From positions 101,789 to 165,788 of the forward strand of contig JBGAPZ010000003.1 in assembly GCA_044220975.1 (NCBI GenBank): a stretch of 64,000 nucleotides of DNA, read 5' to 3'. Both the position numbers and the translations under genes were made by a program. This document shows positions 1-7,768 of this stretch, in pieces. This DNA comes from SZUA-430 sp044220975. GTDB lineage: Bacteria > Pseudomonadota > Alphaproteobacteria > Micropepsales > Micropepsaceae. The notes below the pieces were generated by a model. The model made no database searches. It was given only the letters and a program-made list of their open reading frames with translations, and had not been told where the DNA came from. Positions within the stretch are counted from its first letter, which is position 1. Each line of letters begins with the position of its first letter.

Positions 1-1324
1 GGCAGAGTTTGACTGCGATCGTATTGACGGATTTCGCCAAGGCGTCCGCCATCGTCATCTCGCCCTCATGCTTCTGCGAGAAGTTCGCAGGCGCCCAACC
101 GCGATACGTCACCTCGGCGTCGACGACCTTGGTCGCCGGTGTCTTGCCCGCCTCGAGTGCAGCCAAGAAGACGAACGGCTTAAACGCGGATCCCGGCTGC
201 CGCTTAGCCTGCGTCGCCCGATTGAACTCAGAGCTAACGTAAGACCTCCCGCCAACCATTGCCTTGACGGCGCCATCCGTGGTCATCGCAATCAGTGCGC
301 CTTGGACATTCGCCCTGGCCTTTGCGCGCAACGTTTTCAGCACGGAATCTTCGGCAAGACGCTGCAGTTCAAGATCGAGCGTCGTCTGCACGACAAGGTC
401 GACCTTCGGCCGGCCAACGAGGCCCGGCAGACGCTCCATCACCCAATCGACGAAGTACTGGTTTCCTTGCGTCTCCGCGCTGGTCGCAAGCTTCGGCCGT
501 GTGCGCAATGCCTCGTCGCGCTGCTGACGCGTAATGACATTGGTCTCGACCATCGCTTGCAACACGAAGCTGGCGCGCTCTTGCGCAAGCTCGATACCGT
601 TCACCGGCGAATAGCGCGTTGGCGCTTTCAACAGCCCTGCAAGAATCGCACCTTCGACCAACGTCAGCCGCGACGCCGGCTTGTTGAAGTATCGCCGTGC
701 CGCAGCGTCGATCCCGTAGGCACCCGCGCCGAAATAAACCCGATTGAGATAGATCGCGAGGATCTCGTCCTTCGAGAACGACATCTCCAAATAGACCGCA
801 AGCAGCGCCTCTTGAATCTTGCGGCCGAATGTACGCTCGGGCTTCAGGAACAGATTCTTCGCCAACTGCTGCGTGATCGTCGACCCACCTTGGATCACGC
901 GCCCCGCATTCAAGTTCACCCAAGCCGCGCGGCCGAGCCCCCAAACGTCCAATCCGAAATGCGAGTAAAAGCGGCGATCCTCGCTTGCGAGCACCGCTTG
1001 CGGCACGAATGCTGGCAAATCGTTGAGCGTCACCGGCAGGCCTGAATCGATGCCGCGTCGCGCTATGACCCTCCCGTTCACATCGAGCAACGTCACCGCA
1101 TGCGTTCGCTCTTGCCGCCAAAGCCCCTCGGTCGACGGCAGGTCCGCCGCAAAAAAGGCAAGCACCGCAGCGATTCCGAGCCCGCACCAAATACCGGCGA
1201 TCGAAAGCAAATAAAGCCACCGCCAGCCGCGCGGCGGCCCGCCGCCAGTCTCAGGCGGCTCCTCTGCGCGCGCACGGCGACCGGAAGAGCTTGGGCGCGA
1301 ACGCCGTTTGCCACCCTTGCTCAT
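1..1324 (-). CDS. Class A penicillin-binding protein (PBP1A type), 3' part off the window
   Basis: Bifunctional peptidoglycan glycosyltransferase/transpeptidase, anchored in the inner membrane and acting in the periplasm. I see 441 residues, open at the window edge. A basic Ser/Arg/Pro-rich cytoplasmic tail is followed by one membrane helix at about residues 36-60. The glycosyltransferase domain has EDRRFYSHFG and GGSTITQQLAKN, and the transpeptidase begins with the SxxK motif GSAFKPF (catalytic Ser near residue 379). The SxN motif is just visible as SVNTIA before the edge. The ATG at 1324 is the first start in frame and gives the usual short cytoplasmic tail. It is divergent from the ankyrin gene. 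PBP1A and PBP1C cannot be separated without the missing C-terminus. Confidence 0.93.
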   Translation of the reverse strand, partial: MSKGGKRRSRPSSSGRRARAEEPPETGGGPPRGWRWLYLLSIAGIWCGLGIAAVLAFFAADLPSTEGLWRQERTHAVTLLDVNGRVIARRGIDSGLPVTLNDLPAFVPQAVLASEDRRFYSHFGLDVWGLGRAAWVNLNAGRVIQGGSTITQQLAKNLFLKPERTFGRKIQEALLAVYLEMSFSKDEILAIYLNRVYFGAGAYGIDAAARRYFNKPASRLTLVEGAILAGLLKAPTRYSPVNGIELAQERASFVLQAMVETNVITRQQRDEALRTRPKLATSAETQGNQYFVDWVMERLPGLVGRPKVDLVVQTTLDLELQRLAEDSVLKTLRAKARANVQGALIAMTTDGAVKAMVGGRSYVSSEFNRATQAKRQPGSAFKPFVFLAALEAGKTPATKVVDAEVTYRGWAPANFSQKHEGEMTMADALAKSVNTIAVKLC

Positions 1325-1460
1325 GAACCGCCGCAATCCTTTCCGCCTGACGTGATCCCCTTTACTTGATGAGCGATTAATGCCCGCTAAACCCTTGACC
1401 TAGCCTATTCAATTCCACGCGAAGCCTGGTATTATTCAATTTCAAGTTTGGTGCGGTCCC

Positions 1461-2039
1461 ATGCGTTTCAAAGCAGCTTTCTTCGGCCTCGCGCTGGCAA
1501 TGACCGGTGCGCTGACGGCCGCTGTACCGGCACAAGCGAAACTCGACTTATTTGGCGACTTGCCGATCGTCGAGGCAATCCGCGAAGGCTCTCTCGACGC
1601 GACGAAAACCGCCATCATCGATGGGGCATCCGTCCATTCGCGCGCTGACGATGGCACGCCGGTCATCGTGCTCGCTGTCGCCCAACGCAATCTCGAGATC
1701 GTCAAGCTTCTGGTCGAGAACGGAGCCCGCCCCGACGACCGGTCCAAGAAAGACGAGACATCGCCCTTGACGCTTGCTGCTTCGAACGGCGACATCGAAA
1801 TCGTGACCTACCTGCTGGATCACAAGGCCGACATCGATCAGACCGGCGCCCTTCGCGAGACCGCGCTGATCAAGGCGGCACGCGCGCACCAAAACGACGT
1901 CATTAAGCTCTTGTTGGATCGCGGCGCGAACGCCGACGAGACCGATGCATCCGGCGCGACGGCGCTCGACATCGTTGAGCGCGCTGGCTGGAAGGATGCC
2001 GAAGCATTGTTCAAAACCAAGAAGGCCGCCTCAAAATAG
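1461..2039 (+). CDS. Exported ankyrin-repeat protein
   Basis: 192 residues. The N-terminus is a signal peptide (MRFKAAFFGLALAMTGALTA, cleavage probably after AQA near residue 26). The rest is about four ankyrin repeats, with recognisable helix-loop signatures such as DGTPVIVLAVAQRNLEIVKL, ETSPLTLAASNGDIEIVTYL, RETALIKAARAHQNDVIKLL and GATALDIVERAGW. Small periplasmic ankyrin proteins usually bind a partner protein; no enzymatic domain is present and the partner is unknown. It stands alone between the divergent penicillin-binding protein gene and regB. Confidence 0.85.
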   Translation: MRFKAAFFGLALAMTGALTAAVPAQAKLDLFGDLPIVEAIREGSLDATKTAIIDGASVHSRADDGTPVIVLAVAQRNLEIVKLLVENGARPDDRSKKDETSPLTLAASNGDIEIVTYLLDHKADIDQTGALRETALIKAARAHQNDVIKLLLDRGANADETDASGATALDIVERAGWKDAEALFKTKKAASK

Positions 2040-2152
2040 CTGCTCTCGGACAAACCGCTCCGGCGCAGGGCGCGAAGCCCGGCGCACAAATTTCGTTCCT
2101 TCCCGTCGGTCTTTTTTCGGCTGACGGAACCGATGCCAGTTCCAATCTGCGC

Positions 2153-3433
2153 ATGCGCACACTTCTGGTCGTGCGCACGCTCGGGCTTATCGGTCAGCTG
2201 GTCGCAATCGTCATCGTCTTCTTCGGCCTGCGATATCAGATGCCGATCGGGCAATGCCTGATGGTGATCGGCGCGACTCTGGGCCTGAACGCGGTTCTGT
2301 TCTTTCGCCACCGCGACGTCCGCGTGATGAGCGAACGCGAAGCCGCCGCCCAATTGGCGTTCGACATTCTGCAGCTGACCTCGATGCTGGCGCTCACCGG
2401 CGGCATCGAAAACCCGTTCACATTGCTCTACCTCGCACCCATCGTAATCTCAGCCGGCAACTTGAGCCTGGGCGCCACGCTGATTCTGGCACTGCTCGCG
2501 TTCGGCAGCATCTCGTTTATCTCGGTGTTCCATTGGCCATTGCCGTGGGACCCGAAAACGCCGCTGGAACTCCCGCCGTTCTATGTTGTGGGCACCTGGA
2601 TCTCGCTAACGCTCAGCATCGGCTTCTGCCTGATCTACGCCTGGCTCACCGCCGACGAAAACAGGCGGATGCAGACAGCACTCGCCGCCACGCAAGAAGC
2701 GTTGACCCGCGAGCAACGGCTCTCGGACCTCGGCGCGCTCGCCGCCGCGACGGCCCACGAACTCGGCACGCCCTTAGGGACTATCGCTGTCGTGGCCCGC
2801 GAACTCGAACGCGGCATGCCCAAAGAAAGCGAATGGCTCGATGATGTGCGCCTTCTGCGCAGCCAGGCCGAACGTTGCCGCGAAATCCTGTCAAAGCTTT
2901 CGCAGCAGGACACCGACGAAGATACGATCGTCAAGCGCCTGCCCCTGCCCGCCCTCATCGACGAAATCGCCGAACCGCACCGCGGCTTCGGCATCGACAT
3001 CAACATTACGACCACGGGCGCCGGCGCGCTCACCGTCCGCCGGACGCCGGAGATCGTGCACGGCCTCGGCAACTTCATCGAAAATGCGGTCGACTTCGCC
3101 GAGACGCGAGTCGACATCGAGGCCACATGGGACGGCGACACGGTCCACATGACAATCGCTGACGACGGTACGGGCTTCGATCCGGTAATCCTGGCGCGGC
3201 TGGGTGAGCCATACGTCACCTCGCGCGCGGGCGTCGATCCGGAGCGTGAGGCGACCGGCAACGCGCATGCCGACGGCCATTCGGGTATGGGGCTTGGCTT
3301 CTTCATTGCCAAAACGCTCATCGAACGCATTGGCGGCACCGTTAACTTCGGCAATCGCCCGAAGGCTGGCGCCTTGGTGCGCGTCGACTTCCCGCGCAAG
3401 AGTCTTGAGACCCCTGCAACTTCAAGAGGATAA
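2153..3433 (+). CDS. regB: Redox-sensing sensor histidine kinase RegB/PrrB/ActS
   Basis: Membrane histidine kinase of the RegB family, which reports on respiratory-chain redox state and phosphorylates RegA. The N-terminal half has about six hydrophobic helices. One loop carries GGIENPF, matching the family quinone-binding motif GGxxNPF. The H-box ATAHELGTPLG holds the phospho-accepting His near residue 202. A Cys in SQAERCREIL lies where RegB has its redox-active cysteine. The ATP-binding domain shows an N-box (GNFIENAVDFAE) and a G-box (GMGLGFFIA). The frame stays open upstream to about 2039 but has no ATG, GTG or TTG there, so the ATG at 2153 is used. It is followed by regA. Confidence 0.93.
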   Translation: MRTLLVVRTLGLIGQLVAIVIVFFGLRYQMPIGQCLMVIGATLGLNAVLFFRHRDVRVMSEREAAAQLAFDILQLTSMLALTGGIENPFTLLYLAPIVISAGNLSLGATLILALLAFGSISFISVFHWPLPWDPKTPLELPPFYVVGTWISLTLSIGFCLIYAWLTADENRRMQTALAATQEALTREQRLSDLGALAAATAHELGTPLGTIAVVARELERGMPKESEWLDDVRLLRSQAERCREILSKLSQQDTDEDTIVKRLPLPALIDEIAEPHRGFGIDINITTTGAGALTVRRTPEIVHGLGNFIENAVDFAETRVDIEATWDGDTVHMTIADDGTGFDPVILARLGEPYVTSRAGVDPEREATGNAHADGHSGMGLGFFIAKTLIERIGGTVNFGNRPKAGALVRVDFPRKSLETPATSRG

Positions 3434-3507
3434 GCGCCAACACCCCGCTGGTCTCGAACCGCGCGCCCCCCTATATTCGCCGCCAGCCAAGCTCTGAGGG
3501 GAATTCC

Positions 3508-4059
3508 GTGGCCTTATCCGCCGAAGGACTGCCGGACAAAACGCTCCTGATCGTCGATGACGACGCGCCGTTTCGCCAGCGCCTCGCGCGCGCCATGGAA
3601 GCGCGCGGGTTCCTGGTGACGGCTGCCGAAACCGCGGAAGAAGCCATATCGCTCGCACGCAAGACACCGCCCGCATTCGCGGTGGTCGACCTTCGCCTCG
3701 GTCAATCCGGCAACGGCCTCGACGTGATCGAAGTCCTGCACCAAGCGCGCCCCGATGCGCGGGTCGTGATGCTCACCGGCTACGGCAACATCGCAACCGC
3801 AGTCACCGCCGTGAAGCACGGCGCGATCGACTATCTGTCGAAGCCCGCCGATGCCGACGATGTGGCGAACGCGTTGCTTGCCCGCCCGAACGCAAAGCCT
3901 GCCCCACCGGAAAACCCGATGTCGGCCGACCGCGTGCGCTGGGAACACATCCAGCGGGTCTACGAACTGTGCGGTCAAAACGTGTCGGAAACGGCGCGCC
4001 GGCTGAACATGCATCGACGCACGCTGCAGCGCATCCTGGCCAAACGTTCGCCGAAATAG
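3508..4059 (+). CDS. regA: Response regulator RegA/PrrA/ActR
   Basis: Partner of RegB; a DNA-binding regulator of photosynthesis, respiration and redox genes in alphaproteobacteria. 183 residues. The receiver domain has an acidic pocket (IVDDD), phospho-acceptor Asp near residue 61 (VVDLRL), conserved Thr (MLTGYG) and Lys (LSKPA). A short linker leads to a Fis-type helix-turn-helix, SETARRLNMHRRTLQRILAK, which is close to invariant in this family. The start is GTG at 3508, supported by a GAGG Shine-Dalgarno about 8 bases upstream. It ends one base before the converging hldE stop. Confidence 0.95.
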   Translation: MALSAEGLPDKTLLIVDDDAPFRQRLARAMEARGFLVTAAETAEEAISLARKTPPAFAVVDLRLGQSGNGLDVIEVLHQARPDARVVMLTGYGNIATAVTAVKHGAIDYLSKPADADDVANALLARPNAKPAPPENPMSADRVRWEHIQRVYELCGQNVSETARRLNMHRRTLQRILAKRSPK

Positions 4060-4060
4060 T

Positions 4061-5542
4061 TTAGCGCGCCATCCGCGAGATCGTTCCCGTCGTGCTCTGT
4101 CCGGGCACGAGATCGATCAGCAATACCTTCCCGCCGTAACCTGCCACGACATCCGCGCCGACGACCTTATCGAGCGTGTAGTCGGCACCCTTCACGAGCA
4201 GGTTCGGTCGAACCGCTTCGATCAGTTGGAGGGGCGTATCTTCTGCGAACATTACAACCGCATCGACCGTCTCGAGCGCGGCAAGCACGACCGCGCGCGC
4301 CGTCTCACCGTTTACCGGCCGCCCTTCGCCCTTCAGCTTGCGCACCGAAGCGTCGGTGTTCAGCCCCACGATCAACCTGTCGCAATGCGCCCGCGCCTGC
4401 GCGAGCAGAGCGATATGGCCCGGATGCAGGAGATCGAAACACCCGTTCGTAAACCCAACGGAGAGCCCTGCCGCTCGCCACGCCGCTGCGCGCTTTACCA
4501 CCTGATCGAGCGACATGATCTTATCGTGCGTACTCGCAAGCTCGGACGCTCGCAAAACGCGCAACAGCTCGTCGGCCTCGACAACCGCTGTTCCGCTCTT
4601 GCCAACCACGATCCCGGCGGCAACGTTCGCGAGCGTCGCAGCCTCACCGAGCGGCGCGCCAGCCCCAAGCGCAAGCGCGAGCGTTGCCAGCACGGTGTCG
4701 CCAGCACCCGAGACATCGAACACCTCGCGCGCCTCGGCAGCCAAATGCAGCGCCTTGCCGCCCTGCGCGATGACACTCATCCCACGCTCCGCGCGCGTGA
4801 CCACAACACCGGAAAGTTGAAGGTCGCCGATCAACTTCGCAGACGCTGTCTCGACGTCGAGGTCGCTCTGAACGGGCAACCCGGTCAACGCCGAAAGTTC
4901 GCGCGCATTCGGCGTGAGCAAATTTGCTCCGCGAAATGCCTGTATGTCAGACGTTTTCGTGTCAACGATGACGGGCTTTCCCGCCTTGCGTGCCGCATCA
5001 ATCGCACGCTGCGCAATTCTCGGGCTAATCGTCCCCTTCGCGTAGTCCGATATGACGACAGCGTCGGCCTCACGCACTTCGCTGTCGATTGCTTCCAGCA
5101 GGCGACGCTCGATGTCGGAGGTGATCGGTGCGCAGTCCTCATGGTCGGACCGCAGTAGCTGCTGCCCCTGCGCAACGAACCTCATCTTCACCGTTGTCGG
5201 CCGGGCCGGTAGCACGAGGAGGCTGCCACTAAGCTGTCCCTCCGCCCCTACGAGGTGCATCACTGCGCGCCCGGCTTCGTCGTCGCCAACCGTTGCGATC
5301 AGCGAAACGCGCCCACCGAGCGCGGTCGCGTTGCGCGCCACGTTGCCGGCGCCGCCCAGCATCCGAGCCTCGCGCTCGACTTTGAGAACTGGGATCGGCG
5401 CCTCGGGTGAAATCCGCTCGACCGACCCGTAGATGAAGTGGTCAAGCATCACGTCGCCTATGACGAGGAGCTTCAACCCCGCCATGCGCTCGATATGCTT
5501 TTGAAGGGTGCTGCGATCGATCATCGTCGTGATGTTGACCAT
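4061..5542 (-). CDS. hldE: Bifunctional heptose-7-phosphate kinase / heptose-1-phosphate adenylyltransferase
   Basis: Makes ADP-heptose for the lipopolysaccharide inner core by two steps: phosphorylation of heptose 7-phosphate, then adenylylation of the 1-phosphate. 493 residues. The N-terminal PfkB-type kinase domain (to about 330) has GGAGNVARNATALGG and the anion hole/catalytic DVSGAGDTVLA. The C-terminal nucleotidyltransferase has FTNGCFDLLHPGHI, which includes the HxGH motif, and GLNTDASVRKLKG. Length and order match the fused HldE. The start could also be the ATG seven codons in (MIDRSTLQ). It converges on regA. Confidence 0.95.
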   Translation of the reverse strand: MVNITTMIDRSTLQKHIERMAGLKLLVIGDVMLDHFIYGSVERISPEAPIPVLKVEREARMLGGAGNVARNATALGGRVSLIATVGDDEAGRAVMHLVGAEGQLSGSLLVLPARPTTVKMRFVAQGQQLLRSDHEDCAPITSDIERRLLEAIDSEVREADAVVISDYAKGTISPRIAQRAIDAARKAGKPVIVDTKTSDIQAFRGANLLTPNARELSALTGLPVQSDLDVETASAKLIGDLQLSGVVVTRAERGMSVIAQGGKALHLAAEAREVFDVSGAGDTVLATLALALGAGAPLGEAATLANVAAGIVVGKSGTAVVEADELLRVLRASELASTHDKIMSLDQVVKRAAAWRAAGLSVGFTNGCFDLLHPGHIALLAQARAHCDRLIVGLNTDASVRKLKGEGRPVNGETARAVVLAALETVDAVVMFAEDTPLQLIEAVRPNLLVKGADYTLDKVVGADVVAGYGGKVLLIDLVPGQSTTGTISRMAR

Positions 5543-5574
5543 GCTCTTAAGGGCGGATCAACGCTTTGCCGTTG

Positions 5575-6030
5575 TTAAGGTGCAAACGGATCGCTTGCCC
5601 TGACAAAACGCTCCGCCGCCGTGCGCCCGAAGCGGATCAGTAACGATTTCCGCCGTGCCGCCGTTATTGGTGAATGCGGCGCCTCGCGGACGATTGCAGC
5701 GCCGAACCGGTCTGCCACGATAAGCCCGTGCGCATCCGGCAAGAGCTCAAGCGGAAACCCATCCGGCACCGCAAAATAGTATCGGTCGCAATATTCGAGA
5801 TACTCCGGCCATTTCGCGTCCGCCCGGAAATCGGCGAGGCTGACCTTGATCTCGACCGCGGCCACGTCTCCGGCATCCGAGATCGCCGCCACGTCCAGCC
5901 GCCGCCCATTCGGCAGCGTAAATTCGAGCAATGGCGAATACCCGCGGTCGAGCAGCATCCGGCTCACCCCGCGCGCGACGTCGCTGGTCAATCCGAACAC
6001 ACCGGAGCCATCGATGCTCATCGTCAACAC
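5575..6030 (-). CDS. mmcB: MmcB family DNA repair protein
   Basis: 151 residues. It matches the alphaproteobacterial MmcB family, small PD-(D/E)xK nuclease-like proteins linked to the imuA-imuB-dnaE2 mutagenesis pathway. The nuclease core is visible as GRRLDVAAI, then VAAVEIKVSLADFRADAKW (the E-x-K motif), then WPEYLEYCDRYYFAVPD. The C-terminus is basic. It sits upstream of hldE on the same strand with a 32-base gap, so the two may be co-transcribed. Confidence 0.85.
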   Translation of the reverse strand: MLTMSIDGSGVFGLTSDVARGVSRMLLDRGYSPLLEFTLPNGRRLDVAAISDAGDVAAVEIKVSLADFRADAKWPEYLEYCDRYYFAVPDGFPLELLPDAHGLIVADRFGAAIVREAPHSPITAARRKSLLIRFGRTAAERFVRASDPFAP

Positions 6031-6042
6031 TTACCAGAAAAG

Positions 6043-6070
6043 CAAAAAGGCGGCCGCTGGGACCGCCCTT
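6043..6070 (-). terminator. Rho-independent terminator after the diiron gene
   Basis: On the minus strand GGCGG (6067-6063) pairs with CCGCC (6053-6049), extended by a bulged CTT/AAG pairing, and is followed by TTTTTGCTTTT. It lies about 25 bases past the stop of the diiron protein gene. Confidence 0.6.
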
Positions 6071-6093
6071 CAACTGCATCTGCAATGTGGAGA

Positions 6094-7215
6094 TTATTCG
6101 GCCGCGAGCAACACCGAACCCTTATTCTTGGCACCGAAGTTGATGGTCTGAAGGTATTTGATGCCTTCCTCGGCGATCGCGTCGCCCACCATCTGGTCGC
6201 CCTCGGCCTTGAGCTCTTCCATGTCGACGTACATCGCATAGAACGCCTTCGTGCGGTCCGTAATGATGCCCGCCTTGAGCAGCGTCTTGATCAGCACGCG
6301 GAAAATGTCCGTACCCTCGCGCATGCGCTCGCGGCGATGTTCGTCGGTGATCGCTTCCATCAGCGACTTGTGTGCTTCCTGCCAATCGATGCCGACGAGC
6401 GCGTAGACCGACTTCATCTGCTCGGGATTGATCAGATTGAACAACAGCGTTTGGAAACAGCTCGCAGCCCAATCTTCGACGATGTGCTGCTCTTCCACCG
6501 AAAGCTTCGGGATCGTGCGATCGGCCCAGATCTTGCCGAACTTGTGGTGAAACGCCTCGTCCGTCATCACGAGCTGGCACAGGCGCACCAGCAAGGGGTC
6601 GCGCGAGCGCGTATAAAGCGTCGCAAACGCACCCATCGCGAGGCCTTCGACCAGCATCTGCATGCCGACGATCTTCTTGTAAACCTCAGGCGCCAAGACG
6701 AGTTCGGTAAGCAGCGATCCGAGCGTCGCCCCCACCGGCAGCGGCTTACCCCAACGGGCCTGGATATAGCGCGAGAACCCCGTCACGTGACGCGCCTCTT
6801 CGCGGGTCTGGTTCGCGGCATATTCCTGCGCACCGGGATCGCGCAGGATGTGGCAGAGCGAGGCCGACAGCGACAGTGCGCCTTGCTCGCCGTGCAGGAT
6901 CGACGACAAAATCCACCGTGCGGACTCGTTCGAAAACTTGATTTTTTGTTGACGCGTCAACTGCTCGCCAAACTTCGTCTGAAAAATCGGGAAAAACTCG
7001 TCCGGCAGGATTTGCTCGTTCTCGATGTCGAACGGCTCGGAAAAGTCGATGTATTTCTTGTCGAGCGGATCCCAGAAGTGGTCATGGGTTGCCGAGATGA
7101 TCTTGTCGAACGCGGTCGAGCGCGTGTTGTACCGGTCGACCTCCATCATCGCCGGAAAGTCCTTCGGATCGAGCGCGTCGTACGCGTTGTCCTTGGTAAT
7201 CTGCACAGCGGTCAT
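6094..7215 (-). CDS. Ferritin-like diiron protein, probable oxygenase/desaturase type
   Basis: 373 residues, all helical in character. It carries two E-x-x-H iron-ligand motifs (REEARHVTG near the middle and MTDEAFHHKFG further on) plus the partnering acidic residues in ESARWIL and LVEGLAMGA, the four-helix diiron layout of ferritin-like oxidases. The substrate is unknown; I do not see ribonucleotide-reductase radical-site features. The ATG at 7215 is chosen over one 22 codons upstream because AGGAG sits 10 bases before it and because the longer form would run through the promoter. The gene has its own promoter, a twin operator and a terminator. Confidence 0.75.
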   Translation of the reverse strand: MTAVQITKDNAYDALDPKDFPAMMEVDRYNTRSTAFDKIISATHDHFWDPLDKKYIDFSEPFDIENEQILPDEFFPIFQTKFGEQLTRQQKIKFSNESARWILSSILHGEQGALSLSASLCHILRDPGAQEYAANQTREEARHVTGFSRYIQARWGKPLPVGATLGSLLTELVLAPEVYKKIVGMQMLVEGLAMGAFATLYTRSRDPLLVRLCQLVMTDEAFHHKFGKIWADRTIPKLSVEEQHIVEDWAASCFQTLLFNLINPEQMKSVYALVGIDWQEAHKSLMEAITDEHRRERMREGTDIFRVLIKTLLKAGIITDRTKAFYAMYVDMEELKAEGDQMVGDAIAEEGIKYLQTINFGAKNKGSVLLAAE

Positions 7216-7252
7216 GGACGGAGAACTCCTCAAATTGGTCGCCAGGGGCGTC

Positions 7253-7281
7253 ATTAAACTTGAAAATGACGGGTACGTCAA
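7253..7281 (-). promoter_or_regulatory. Sigma-70-type promoter of the diiron gene
   Basis: Read on the minus strand: -35 TTGACG (7281-7276), a 17-base spacer, -10 TTTAAT (7258-7253). The predicted transcription start is near 7246, about 30 bases before the start codon. Confidence 0.6.
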
Positions 7282-7303
7282 CTTTACGCTGACACCTTCG
7301 TCA
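7267..7303. promoter_or_regulatory. Twin TGAC-N6-GTCA operator dyads
   Basis: Two related 14-bp dyads, TGACGGGTACGTCA (7267-7280) and TGACACCTTCGTCA (7290-7303), lie 23 bp centre to centre, on about the same DNA face. The first overlaps the -35 element and spacer of the diiron promoter, so a bound protein would repress. TetR-family regulators commonly use sites of this kind; the regulator is not in this window. Confidence 0.5.
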
Positions 7304-7768
7304 CCAATCGGTTAGCGCCTGGACCGTTAGAGTCACCTTAAGGGGGCGCCCGTTATCTTGCGCGCAACCATAGATAGAACGGCGGGGCATAGGGGATTTG
7401 GCAGTGCGGCGCTGGCTCCACACCGGGGCCGCGTAATCGATTCGGCTCAACCTGCCAGGTTCGCGCAATCTCATGATTGTGTTAGAGCAATTCCAAAGGG
7501 AGAAGCTGTCCATCACGGGCGGCCAGCCAAATGCGGCACCGAGGCGCTGGGGAGCGCGCGGCGTCGCCGGCGCTCTTGCGGGGGGAAGGGACGCTACAGT
7601 GTGTGGTCGAATTGCGCCTGAATACGCCCCCACGCCGGCCATGACCCGGCTGATTCACGACAATCGAATTTCGAGCGAGCCTGCACAGCGTGCGGGATCG
7701 AGCGTTCGCTATTGAGGCAAAGAAAACGCACGGCCGGCGGCACGTGCGAATGGGAGTAAACGAGTCCA
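7304..7768. other. Intergenic region, no supported gene
   Basis: 465 bp between the diiron gene control region and the RND transporter. Reading frames here are short, unsupported by ribosome sites and unlike any protein I know. A Shine-Dalgarno-like GGGAG lies about 13 bases before the RND start at 7769. Nothing else stands out. Confidence 0.5.

Noticed and set aside
5674..7257. A 527-codon plus-strand frame over mmcB and the diiron gene
   Set aside because: Same reason: antisense shadow with basic, repetitive composition.
7301..7642. Short frames on both strands in the diiron/RND gap
   Set aside because: No ribosome site, Pro/Arg/Ala-rich composition, no homology I can name.
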